Assembly: GCA_937892395.1 (NCBI GenBank)
Contig: CALAGJ010000161.1
Span: 1 to 15,959, forward strand
DNA length: 15,959 nt
Direction: 5' to 3'
From: an uncultured Parafilimonas sp.
GTDB lineage: Bacteria; Bacteroidota; Bacteroidia; Chitinophagales; Chitinophagaceae
Positions 1-6,830 of this stretch are shown here, piece by piece. How positions within the stretch are numbered: position 1 is the first letter of the stretch; each line of letters begins with the position of its first letter. The position numbers were made by a program, and so were the translations under genes. The notes beneath the pieces are model-generated. The model ran no database searches, was not told where the DNA came from, and worked only from the letters and a program-made list of their open reading frames with translations.

Positions 1-32
1 ATGAAATAGAACTATTTAGTAACCTTCCCTAA

Positions 33-83
33 TTCCCCGCAGGGGGATGACAGTCTGAATCCTAATAGATTGGGCTCGGGGAA
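33..83 (+). promoter_or_regulatory. Structured 5' leader ahead of rplI
   Basis: This GC-rich island lies in an otherwise AT-rich stretch just before rplI. Bases 33-39 (ttccccg) are perfectly complementary to 77-83 (cggggaa). Bases 34-38 (tcccc) can instead pair with 43-47 (gggga) over a four-base loop, so the two foldings exclude each other. A small internal hairpin (aatc 58-61 with gatt 68-71) is possible inside the long form. No T-run follows, so it is not a simple terminator. Ribosomal protein operons often carry leaders bound by their own product; that this is one is inference. It could also be an intercistronic hairpin that sets mRNA stability. Confidence 0.4.
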
Positions 84-96
84 CTAAAAAAAATTT

Positions 97-543
97 ATGC
101 AAATTATTTTAATCCAAGATTTAGATAATCTGGGTGCAAAGAATGAAGTAGTAAAGGTAAAAAATGGCTATGCCAGAAATTTCCTAATTCCACAAAAATA
201 TGCCATTGAAGCTAGTCCTTCCAATATGAAACAGTTGGAAGAGCGTATGAAAGTACAAGCCAAAAAAGAGGCAGTTATGTTAGCTCAAATTAAGAGTGTT
301 ATTGCAAAACTTAACGAATCTCCACTTAGTATTGGTGCTAAAACAGGCACTTCAGGTAAGATTTTTGGTAGTGTTACCGCTTTACAATTGTCAAGAGCTA
401 TTCTATCACAAAAAGGTTATGAAATAGACCGTAGAAAAATTACTATTACTGATGAGGTAAAAGAAATTGGCTCTTATAAAGCTACGATTGATTTTGGTAA
501 TGGTAATACTACAGAAATTGCATTTGATGTAATTGCAGAGTAA
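97..543 (+). CDS. rplI: 50S ribosomal protein L9
   Basis: Encodes ribosomal protein L9, a 23S rRNA-binding protein at the base of the L1 stalk of the large subunit, which helps to maintain the reading frame. The 148-residue length is typical. The N-terminal domain is clear: MQIILIQDLDNLG, then VKVKNGYARNFLIPQKYA (about residues 20-38), the family signature with its conserved Gly-Tyr-Ala-Arg-Asn-Phe-Leu. A charged connecting helix follows (about 42-75), then the C-terminal domain with GKIFGSVT near 88. The ATG has an A-rich upstream stretch and no Shine-Dalgarno motif. In most bacteria rplI follows rpsF and rpsR; those would lie before this window. A strong terminator follows 34 bases after the stop codon. 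Confidence 0.97.
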   Translation: MQIILIQDLDNLGAKNEVVKVKNGYARNFLIPQKYAIEASPSNMKQLEERMKVQAKKEAVMLAQIKSVIAKLNESPLSIGAKTGTSGKIFGSVTALQLSRAILSQKGYEIDRRKITITDEVKEIGSYKATIDFGNGNTTEIAFDVIAE

Positions 544-577
544 TTATTATCGAATGTTTAAGATTCGAAATTCATTG

Positions 578-604
578 GCCGCTCCCTTTTGGAGCGGCTT
601 TTTT
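578..604 (+). terminator. Rho-independent terminator of rplI
   Basis: A perfect 8-bp stem, gccgctcc (578-585) with ggagcggc (591-598), closes a five-base loop (ctttt) and is followed by a run of T to 604. It ends the rplI transcript before the secreted-protein gene downstream. Confidence 0.93.
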
Positions 605-648
605 GTAGCTACTATTTATCTCTATCATATATAACCTTGACTGTTTTC

Positions 649-694
649 ATTTATCAAATTTTTGATAAATTTATAAAATAAAGTGTAATATTTG
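649..694 (+). promoter_or_regulatory. Candidate promoter with overlapping palindrome
   Basis: A perfect 10-bp inverted repeat, atttatcaaa (649-658) and tttgataaat (661-670), has a two-base centre. Its right arm supplies TTTG at 661-664, which fits a Bacteroidota -33 box. About 21 bases on lies TAATATTTG (686-694), one base longer than the -7 consensus TAnnTTTG. The ATG of the downstream gene is at 716. A dimeric regulator bound to the palindrome would cover the -33 element. The promoter assignment is moderate and the operator role is inference. Confidence 0.38.
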
Positions 695-715
695 ACCTTA
701 ATAACGAAACGCTTT

Positions 716-1576
716 ATGAAAAAAAATTTCCTTCTTATCTTTTTATTATTTACCGAAATTTCTGGATTTGCACAAAAACATACACTTAATTTAGAAGATA
801 CTAATGATAATATGACTGCTTATCTCAAGGCAAGGGGTAGCCTCGATAGTACAGAAGAAGTAGTGTTTTATGATGAAGGTTTAATCTATGCTTTGCAACC
901 AGAGCAACCTATAAAGCTACTCTTCAAATTTCAAATGTATAATATAGCACGGTTTATCCCAAACGACTCTGGCGTAACCCAACTTACCCGTGAAATGCTG
1001 GTGTATGAAGATGCTAAAACGGGAGCTATACTTCAGAACTGGTACAATCCATTTACAAAAGATAGTGTAGAAGTATTTCATGTATGGAATGACCCTGTAA
1101 ATGTGTTGTTAAAAAAAGGTCGATTTACTCTGGATTATATACAAATGGGTGATGGTCGCCTATGCTTCAACATTGATTTGCCCCTGTTCTACCCCAGTGC
1201 TTTAAAAAAGAATGATTGGCCAGAAAGCAGCAGGAGTGATATGTACCAAGCCATGGAAATGTTTCAGTTTTTTGTAAATGAGAAAGACCTGCATAATGCT
1301 AAAATAAAGAATGCTGTTTGTGATATTTCGTGGACACGCATTAGCGACTTTTTGCCCTGGATGAAGATGGCAGACAAACCGGGATATTTGGTTTTTTCCA
1401 GCAGGGGCTGGAAATTAAAATCAGGATGGAATGGACTTCCACAGCAGGTGAAAGATATTGTAATGGTAGAGCATCCAGAATACCAGCATGCACCCAATAC
1501 ATTCACAAGTCCAAATATGACCAGTTGGAAATACTATAAGAAAATGATGGATGAGCGTAAAACAATCAATCAATAA
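716..1576 (+). CDS. Secreted DUF1838-family protein
   Basis: A 286-residue protein with a clear Sec signal peptide (MKKNFLLIFLLFTEISGFAQ, residues 1-20). I place the start at the ATG at 716; an in-frame TTG at 692 would add eight residues before a typical Lys-Lys signal-peptide start. The mature part resembles the DUF1838 family: an opening region with a KARGSLD motif and a YxEGxIYAL-like segment, then YEDAKTGAILQNWYNPFT near residue 100, a central VEVFHVWNDP, and a C-terminal region with SWTRISDFLPWMKM and GYLVFSSRGWKL, rich in Trp and aromatic residues. DUF1838 has no established function that I know of. The gene stands alone between the rplI terminator and sucC. The family call rests on remembered motif order rather than a search. 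Confidence 0.72.
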   Translation: MKKNFLLIFLLFTEISGFAQKHTLNLEDTNDNMTAYLKARGSLDSTEEVVFYDEGLIYALQPEQPIKLLFKFQMYNIARFIPNDSGVTQLTREMLVYEDAKTGAILQNWYNPFTKDSVEVFHVWNDPVNVLLKKGRFTLDYIQMGDGRLCFNIDLPLFYPSALKKNDWPESSRSDMYQAMEMFQFFVNEKDLHNAKIKNAVCDISWTRISDFLPWMKMADKPGYLVFSSRGWKLKSGWNGLPQQVKDIVMVEHPEYQHAPNTFTSPNMTSWKYYKKMMDERKTINQ

Positions 1577-1629
1577 TCGTTTTTGATTTTACTTATATGA
1601 TTAAGGCTTTCCTCAAAAGTCAATATCCT

Positions 1630-1637
1630 TATCTTCG
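1630..1637 (+). promoter_or_regulatory. Probable sucC promoter (-7 box)
   Basis: TATCTTCG matches the Bacteroidota -7 box TAnnTTTG at seven of eight positions and lies 30 bases before the sucC ATG. Upstream at the expected -33 distance there is only a weak T-run (ggcttt, about 1605-1610). Confidence 0.4.
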
Positions 1638-1667
1638 CCAAGTTTAATAAGATAAAATCATTGCTTT

Positions 1668-2879
1668 ATGAATTTGCATGAATACCAAGCAAAAGAATTG
1701 CTAAAAAAATACGATGTGCCTGTGCAGGAAGGAATGGCTTGTAGCACGGTGCATGAAGCGGAAGAAGCTTACCGTCAGATTAAAAACCAAACCTCAAACA
1801 ATTTTGCTGTAGTAAAAGCGCAAATACATGCAGGTGGTAGAGGCAAGGGAAAAATAACCGGGTCTGAACAGCGTGGTGTAGCAGTTGGTAAGAGTTTGGA
1901 AGATGTATCACAGATTGCTAAAAATATTTTAGGTGGTAATTTAGTAACCCTACAAACAGGAGCAATAGGCAAAAAAGTAAATAAAATTTTAGTAGCTCAG
2001 GACGTTTATTATCCTGGCCCAAATCCTGTAAAGGAATTTTATCTGAGTATTTTATTAGATCGCACTAAAGGGCAAAATGTAATTATTTACAGTACCGAGG
2101 GTGGTATGAATATAGAAGATGTAGCACATCATACACCGGAGAAAATATTTAAAGAGTGGGTACATCCTGGTGCCGGATTACCTGGTTTTCAGGCAAGAAA
2201 AATTGCTTTTAATCTTGGCCTTAGTGGAGAATCTTTTAAGAACTGTACAAAATTTGTAACCAATTTATACAATGCTTATACTGGTCTGGATTGTGCAATG
2301 CTTGAAATCAATCCCTTATTCAAAACAAGTGATGATAAAATAATAGCAGTAGATTGTAAAATGAGTTTAGATGATAACTCACTTATGCGTCATACAGATT
2401 TAGCTAGCTTGAGAGATATAACAGAGGAAGACGAAACCGAAGTAGAAGCAGGACAATTCAATTTGAATTTTATAAAATTAGACGGAAATGTAGGCTGTAT
2501 GGTAAATGGTGCAGGTTTAGCCATGGCCACTATGGATATGATACAGCTAAGCGGTGGACAGCCAGCAAACTTTTTGGATGTAGGTGGCACAGCCAATGCG
2601 CAGACTGTAGAAGCTGGTTTTAAAATCATCTTGAAAGACAAAAATGTAAAAGCGATTCTCATCAATATTTTTGGAGGCATTGTACGTTGCGACCGTGTAG
2701 CAGCAGGAGTAATAGAAGCGTACAACAAGCTTGGTAATATTGATATTCCAATTATTGTAAGATTACAAGGCACTAATGCAGAAGAGGCAAAGAAGCTGAT
2801 TGATGAAAGTGGACTAAAGGTACAAAGTGCAATATTATTAAGCGAAGCGGCAGATTTGGTAAAAAAGGCACTTTCCTAA
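1668..2879 (+). CDS. sucC: Succinyl-CoA synthetase (ADP-forming) beta subunit
   Basis: Beta subunit of succinyl-CoA ligase, a cytoplasmic TCA-cycle enzyme that couples succinyl-CoA cleavage to ATP (or GTP) formation. At 403 residues it has the usual length. The ATP-grasp domain starts with MNLHEYQAKELLKKY and carries the nucleotide-binding HAGGRGKGK (about 54-62). LEINPL (212-217) and the Asp at 229 supply metal ligands. The ligase domain shows VNGAGLAMATMD (279-290), FLDVGGTAN (302-310), NIFGGIVRCD (333-342) and RLQGTNAEEA. The gene is complete and ends in a strong terminator. The alpha-subunit gene sucD, which supplies the phosphorylated histidine, does not follow, so it must be elsewhere for a working complex. 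Confidence 0.97.
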   Translation: MNLHEYQAKELLKKYDVPVQEGMACSTVHEAEEAYRQIKNQTSNNFAVVKAQIHAGGRGKGKITGSEQRGVAVGKSLEDVSQIAKNILGGNLVTLQTGAIGKKVNKILVAQDVYYPGPNPVKEFYLSILLDRTKGQNVIIYSTEGGMNIEDVAHHTPEKIFKEWVHPGAGLPGFQARKIAFNLGLSGESFKNCTKFVTNLYNAYTGLDCAMLEINPLFKTSDDKIIAVDCKMSLDDNSLMRHTDLASLRDITEEDETEVEAGQFNLNFIKLDGNVGCMVNGAGLAMATMDMIQLSGGQPANFLDVGGTANAQTVEAGFKIILKDKNVKAILINIFGGIVRCDRVAAGVIEAYNKLGNIDIPIIVRLQGTNAEEAKKLIDESGLKVQSAILLSEAADLVKKALS

Positions 2880-2897
2880 TTGAAATATATTTTTATA

Positions 2898-2928
2898 AAA
2901 TCCGGATTTACTCAATCCGGATTTTTTT
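2898..2928 (+). terminator. Rho-independent terminator of sucC
   Basis: A perfect 10-bp stem, aaatccggat (2898-2907) with atccggattt (2915-2924), loop ttactca, leads into an unbroken T-run. It lies between sucC and the convergent minus-strand gene. On the minus strand the same stem is followed only by TATAAAAA, so it probably works mainly for sucC. Confidence 0.92.
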
Positions 2929-3016
2929 ATTTCTTTCAACAAAACCATTGGTTAATACTCAACGATCTCCAGGTTAATATGCAAGGGATAGTGGGCTTTA
3001 AAAATTTCATCCATTC

Positions 3017-3553
3017 CTATTCCTCCGGAAAGCGAAACCCATTTAAAAAGGTTTCCTGTTTATTGAAATCTTCCGATGGCAAACTGCCTGTATGGGTTAC
3101 ATACATAAATGCTATAACTGCTCCATTTGTCCAGCATTTTATTTTCCATTCATCACCTTCTTTATCCTTCCAGTAATCTATAAACCCAGTTGCATGTTCA
3201 TAGCTATCCATTTTATGACCCATGCCATATCCCGCAGATTCTTCAATGTCAAAAACGGTTTTTAAATAATCACAATAACCTTTACTCATTGCTTCTGCAC
3301 TTTCTAAATCTTCAATGGGTTCAAAAAGCTTTACACAGATCACTCCGTATTCATATTCATCTATGAAACTAAATGCTTTGTATATGATAGAAGAATCTTC
3401 ACTATATTCTGTTTCACCATTTTCGGGTTCGGAATAGCAGTACATACTACAACCCGAATTACCAATAGGATATTTCTTAATAGATTGAGCCGTTGCCGCA
3501 AGGTCAATGAGTAAAAGAAATAAAAAAAAACTAAGTTTTTTGCAAGAAATCAT
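3017..3553 (-). CDS. Small secreted protein, unrecognised
   Basis: A 178-residue protein that I do not recognise. It begins with a classic signal peptide: MISCKKLSF, a hydrophobic FFLFLLLIDL core, and a likely cleavage site after ATA before Gln23, so it is probably exported. There is a Cys at position 4 but no lipobox, so I do not call it a lipoprotein. The mature chain is acidic and rich in Tyr and Asp/Glu, has five cysteines in three clusters (SGCSMYC, VICV, GYC, KCW) and ends with ETFLNGFRFPEE. It starts 71 bases after the stop of the truncated carB on the same strand and could be read from the carB promoter. A hairpin (3579-3593) in that gap has no T-run. It sits where the C-terminal half of carB would be expected, but shares nothing with it. 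Confidence 0.75.
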   Translation of the reverse strand: MISCKKLSFFLFLLLIDLAATAQSIKKYPIGNSGCSMYCYSEPENGETEYSEDSSIIYKAFSFIDEYEYGVICVKLFEPIEDLESAEAMSKGYCDYLKTVFDIEESAGYGMGHKMDSYEHATGFIDYWKDKEGDEWKIKCWTNGAVIAFMYVTHTGSLPSEDFNKQETFLNGFRFPEE

Positions 3554-3624
3554 GATTTAATCTTTTTTAATAATTTTTTTTCACTTCGTGAAATGATACG
3601 CATCGTTCAATTATTCAACTTTAC

Positions 3625-5274
3625 TCAGCCTTCAAAAGTGCTGTAGAAATAAGGTGTTTCAGCTTCAAATTCTGCAGCACAACTATCTACCATTTTATAC
3701 ACTCTTGTAATACCGGCGGCTTTTCTTCTTTCATATATTTCTTCCGCTGTGCAAGTGTTTCTCAGTATGCGTGAAATTTGCTCATCGCTAAATCCATTTT
3801 GTTTTGCTTCACGCAATAATTGATCAGTGAGATGCTCTAAAGTATTGCAATTAGTCATTGCTTTTTCAAGATCACAAATAATTTGAATCTGATATATAAA
3901 CCACCTGTCAATGCCAGTAGCTTGCACAATTGTTTTTGCAGTAACCCCCTGCATCAAAGCGTCTTTTATTCTAAATATCCGATCCCATTTTGGTGTTTTT
4001 ATATATTCAATCAGCTCATCAGATTTCATCAAGCTTTTACCATAATATCCTAAACCAACAGCTTCATTTTCTAAGCTCTGGCAGGCTTTCTGAATTGCTT
4101 CATTAAAGCTTCTCCCAATGGCCATAACTTCACCTACACTTTTCATTTGTAAACCTAGAGTGTCATTTGCGCCTTTGAATTTGTCAAAATTCCAACGAGG
4201 CATTTTTACAATTACATAATCTAATGTTGGCTCAAAGTATGCAGAAGTGTTTTTTGTAATTTGATTTTTTAGTTCATCCAAGGAATATCCAATTGCCAGT
4301 TTTGCAGCAATTTTTGCAATAGGATAACCCGTGGCTTTGCTGGCTAATGCAGAAGAGCGACTTACTCTTGGATTTATTTCTACTGCAATAATCTCTTCAG
4401 TTTGTGGCTCTAACGCAAACTGTACATTACAACCTCCTGCAAAATTTCCCAAACTACGCATCATACGAATAGCTTGATTGCGCATATCCTGATAAGCTGT
4501 ATCGCTAAGCGTCATAGCAGGGGCCACTGTAATGCTATCACCTGTATGCACACCCATTGGATCTAAATTTTCAACTGTGCATATAATAACCACATTATCA
4601 TTCACATCACGGAGTAGCTCCAACTCATATTCTTTCCATCCCAGTACCGCTTTTTCTACAAGCACTTCGTGAATAGGACTTGCCTGCAACCCTCTTTGCA
4701 AGGCTTCATCTAATTCCTCCTTTACATGCACAAAACCACCTCCAGTACCACCCAGCGTAAAAGAGGGGCGTATGACTAAAGGGAACCCAATTTCCTGTGC
4801 ATATTCTTTTCCTTCCAAGAAACTGTTTGCCACACGACTTGGTGCCACTTTAATATCTATGTCAATCATTAATTGGCGAAACTTTTCTCTATCTTCCGCA
4901 GTCTTTATTGCTGCTATATCCACCCCTATTAAAGCAACATTGTATTTTTCCCAAACGCCCAGCTCATCAGCTTCTATGGCTAAGTTGAGTGCAGTTTGTC
5001 CACCCATTGTAGGCAAGACTGCATCAATATCATTTTCTTCCAATATTTGTTCAATACTTTCTACAGTAAGTGGTAGCAGATACACCTTATCTGCCATCAT
5101 AGGGTCAGTCATTATGGTAGCAGGATTGCTATTGATCAAAATCACTTTTATCCCTTCCTCTCTCAGGCTTCTAGCAGCCTGGCTGCCACTATAATCAAAC
5201 TCACAGGCCTGACCAATAATGATGGGGCCGCTACCAATAATTAGTACTGACTTTATGGATTGATTTTTTGGCAT
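3625..5274 (-). CDS. carB: Carbamoyl-phosphate synthetase large subunit, N-terminal half only
   Basis: Encodes the carboxyphosphate-forming half of CarB, which uses ATP to activate bicarbonate for carbamoyl phosphate, the precursor of arginine and pyrimidines. The 549 residues match residues 1 to about 550 of the E. coli enzyme almost in register: IGSGPIIIGQACEFDYSG (13-30), Arg129, Arg169, the TLGGTGGG loop (173-180), Glu215, His243, Gln285, and the metal ligands Glu299 and Asn301 followed by Arg303. The oligomerisation domain follows (about 404-549), ending in ETPYFYSTFEG and a TGA. Full-length CarB is about 940 to 1075 residues; the second ATP-grasp (carbamate kinase-like) half is missing. 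The next 70 bases in all frames show no continuation, so this is not a simple frameshift. A naturally split carB, as in some archaea, or a truncation are both possible. Confidence 0.93.
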   Translation of the reverse strand: MPKNQSIKSVLIIGSGPIIIGQACEFDYSGSQAARSLREEGIKVILINSNPATIMTDPMMADKVYLLPLTVESIEQILEENDIDAVLPTMGGQTALNLAIEADELGVWEKYNVALIGVDIAAIKTAEDREKFRQLMIDIDIKVAPSRVANSFLEGKEYAQEIGFPLVIRPSFTLGGTGGGFVHVKEELDEALQRGLQASPIHEVLVEKAVLGWKEYELELLRDVNDNVVIICTVENLDPMGVHTGDSITVAPAMTLSDTAYQDMRNQAIRMMRSLGNFAGGCNVQFALEPQTEEIIAVEINPRVSRSSALASKATGYPIAKIAAKLAIGYSLDELKNQITKNTSAYFEPTLDYVIVKMPRWNFDKFKGANDTLGLQMKSVGEVMAIGRSFNEAIQKACQSLENEAVGLGYYGKSLMKSDELIEYIKTPKWDRIFRIKDALMQGVTAKTIVQATGIDRWFIYQIQIICDLEKAMTNCNTLEHLTDQLLREAKQNGFSDEQISRILRNTCTAEEIYERRKAAGITRVYKMVDSCAAEFEAETPYFYSTFEG

Positions 5275-5284
5275 TAGTTCTCAG

Positions 5285-5299
5285 ATTTGCGCAAATGTA
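5285..5299 (-). promoter_or_regulatory. carB promoter (-7 box) with palindrome
   Basis: Read on the minus strand, TACATTTG (5299 to 5292) is an exact -7 box, 17 bases before the carB ATG. Its TTTG is part of a perfect 12-bp palindrome, atttgcgcaaat (5285-5296), that covers the likely transcription start. No convincing TTTG -33 box is seen. The resulting leader would be about 10 to 15 bases. Confidence 0.5.
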
Positions 5300-5571
5300 A
5301 AGGTTGAAAAAGTTTTGAAGTAGCATAATCATTAGTGAATATTTAAATTGAGGAATTTTCTTGCTTGAAAAAAATTTTAAAGAAATCAAAAGCTGTAAAA
5401 AACATAAAACATGTGCCTATCTACATTTTTTTTGAAGAATTTTTAATGCAAATGGCCCAAAGATTTGGGGTCAATGCTGCCCCAATCTGACTAATGGGTG
5501 CTCCGAAAAACCCTTGTAAAAAGATCCATCTTTCTCACTTTGTATGACATAGACATAATAAGGCATAAAAC
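5300..5571. other. Gene-free stretch between carB and tRNA-Asp
   Basis: I see no gene here. The only notable structure is a GC-richer hairpin in AT-rich surroundings: agatttgggg (5461-5470) with ccccaatct (5480-5488), one bulged base, loop tcaatgctg, possibly extended by ccca (5457-5460) with tggg (5495-5498). No T-run follows on the plus strand. It may be an unassigned small RNA or just a leftover fold. Confidence 0.4.
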
Positions 5572-5602
5572 AAAAAAGCCCCGAACTATCTCAAGGCTTT
5601 TT
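5572..5602 (-). terminator. Rho-independent terminator of tRNA-Asp
   Basis: On the minus strand the tRNA is followed directly by AAAAAGCCTTGA, a short loop, then TTCGGGGCTTTTTTG. The stem pairs GCC with GGC and continues through two G-T pairs and TTGA against TTCGG; the distal arm ends in a run of six T. This ends the tRNA-Asp transcript. Confidence 0.85.
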
Positions 5603-5603
5603 G

Positions 5604-5677
5604 CGGACCGGACGGGATTCGAACCCGCGACCTCCGCCGTGACAGGGCGGCATTCTAACCAGCTGAACTACCGATCC
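5604..5677 (-). tRNA. tRNA-Asp (anticodon GTC)
   Basis: The minus strand folds into a full cloverleaf of 74 bases. The acceptor stem is GGATCGG with CCGGTCC (one T-G pair), the D arm contains AGCTGGTTAGA, and the anticodon stem CCGCC/GGCGG closes the loop CTGTCAC with anticodon GTC, which reads Asp codons. The T arm is GCGGG TTCGAAT CCCGT and the discriminator base is G, as expected for tRNA-Asp. CCA is not encoded (the next bases are CAA), so it is added after transcription. It stands alone, followed directly by a terminator. Confidence 0.97.
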
Positions 5678-5692
5678 AAACTTTAGTAAATC

Positions 5693-5723
5693 AAAATCAT
5701 TTCCCAAAAAAGAAAATGATTTT
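5693..5723. repeat. AT-rich inverted repeat upstream of tRNA-Asp and accA
   Basis: The 10-bp arms aaaatcattt (5693-5702) and aaatgatttt (5714-5723) are perfectly complementary across an 11-base spacer. It lies between the divergent tRNA-Asp and accA genes, within the upstream region of the tRNA gene. No T-run follows on either strand. The role is unknown. Confidence 0.4.
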
Positions 5724-5792
5724 TAGGATTGGGTGGCAAAGATAAGGGGATTGATTTTTCATAAACAAATCTTTCTCTCAAAAAAAACTGCC

Positions 5793-5800
5793 TACTTTTA
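5793..5800 (+). promoter_or_regulatory. Possible accA promoter (-7-like box)
   Basis: TACTTTTA resembles TAnnTTTG at seven of eight positions and lies 20 bases before the accA ATG. It is followed by a run of seven C and a run of A. These homopolymers fill the short leader in place of a Shine-Dalgarno motif. No clear -33 box is seen. Confidence 0.3.
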
Positions 5801-5819
5801 CCCCCCCAAAAAAAATGAT

Positions 5820-6815
5820 ATGCCTCAATATCCAAACAGACAATTTCTGGAGTTTGAACAGCCTATAAAGGAGTTGTATGAGCAAATAGAGCAGACAAAA
5901 AAACTTGCCGATAAAAATGCTAAGATTGATTATTCCTCCAACATTCGTCAGTTAGAGGAAGAAATAATTTTTAAGCGAAAAGAAATCACTGAACACCTAA
6001 CTCCTTGGCAAAGAGTACAACTGAGTCGTCATCCTGATAGACCTTATACACTAAAGTATATAGATAAGATGACAACTGAATTTTTAGAACTTCATGGTGA
6101 CAGGAATTTTAAAGATGATAAAGCAATGGTAGGTGGTTTTGCCAAATTAGATGGAGAAACGGTAATGTTTATAGGTCAGCAAAAAGGCAACAATACCAAA
6201 ACAAGACAGTTAAGAAATTTTGGTATGGCTAATCCAGAAGGATATAGAAAGGCGCATAGGCTTATGAAGTTGGCGGAAAAGTTTAATAAACCAGTTGTTA
6301 CGCTAATTGATACTCCCGGAGCATATCCAGGAATGGAAGCTGAAGAAAGAGGACAAGGAGAGGCTATTGCCAGAAATATATATGAGATGATGCAATTGAA
6401 TGTACCCATTATTGTATGCATCATTGGAGAGGGCGCCAGTGGTGGAGCCTTAGGTATTGGTGTAGGTGATAAAGTATTGATGATGGAAAATACTTGGTAC
6501 ACAGTAATATCCCCAGAAAGTTGTAGTTCAATTCTTTGGCGGAGCTGGGATAAAAAAGAAGTAGCAGCAGAACAGCTAAAGCTTACAGCTACAGATATGA
6601 AAGGATTTGGATTAGTAGATGAAATAGTGCCAGAACCACCCGGTGGTGCGCACTGGGATTATGATGAGGCTGCTCAAATTCTGAAAGGATATATCAAAGA
6701 TGCCATAAAAAGAGTGAAAGGGTTTTCACCGGATGAACGTAAGCAGATACGAATAGAAAAATATTGCAAAATGGGATTTTGGGATGAAATGCCCGAAGAA
6801 AATTCGGCTGTATAA
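5820..6815 (+). CDS. accA: Acetyl-CoA carboxylase carboxyltransferase subunit alpha
   Basis: Alpha subunit of the acetyl-CoA carboxylase carboxyltransferase, which moves the carboxyl group from biotin-BCCP to acetyl-CoA to make malonyl-CoA, the first step of fatty acid synthesis, in the cytoplasm. I place the start at the ATG at 5820, giving 331 residues, near the family's usual 315-320. An upstream in-frame GTG at 5733 would add 29 residues rich in Lys and Phe, unlike the family, and would overlap the intergenic repeat region. Visible motifs are LEFEQPIKEL near the N-terminus, the helix LTPWQRVQLSRHPDRP (60-75), LHGDR (91-95), IDTPGAYPGMEAEERGQG (163-180), and the oxyanion-hole glycines of GEGASGGALG (203-212). 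AccD is not beside it. dapA follows after 15 bases. Confidence 0.96.
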   Translation: MPQYPNRQFLEFEQPIKELYEQIEQTKKLADKNAKIDYSSNIRQLEEEIIFKRKEITEHLTPWQRVQLSRHPDRPYTLKYIDKMTTEFLELHGDRNFKDDKAMVGGFAKLDGETVMFIGQQKGNNTKTRQLRNFGMANPEGYRKAHRLMKLAEKFNKPVVTLIDTPGAYPGMEAEERGQGEAIARNIYEMMQLNVPIIVCIIGEGASGGALGIGVGDKVLMMENTWYTVISPESCSSILWRSWDKKEVAAEQLKLTATDMKGFGLVDEIVPEPPGGAHWDYDEAAQILKGYIKDAIKRVKGFSPDERKQIRIEKYCKMGFWDEMPEENSAV

Positions 6816-6830
6816 AATATTAATATTTAC

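Noticed and set aside
1..9. atgaaatag at the window start as the end of rpsR
   Set aside because: rpsR often precedes rplI, but two codons before a stop are not enough to identify a gene.
2880..3176. Plus-strand ORF directly after sucC
   Set aside because: It begins inside the sucC terminator region and then runs antisense through the minus-strand secreted-protein gene, which has the signal peptide and better composition.
3579..3593. Hairpin tttcac/gtgaaa as a terminator for carB
   Set aside because: On the minus strand it is followed by A, not T, so it cannot be an intrinsic terminator for carB.
4772..5194. 140-codon plus-strand ORF inside carB
   Set aside because: It is the antisense shadow of a strongly conserved CarB region.
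5498..5686. Plus-strand ORF ending in DRTGFEPATSAVTGRHSNQLNYRS
   Set aside because: It is the antisense translation of the tRNA-Asp gene, a well-known false protein in databases.
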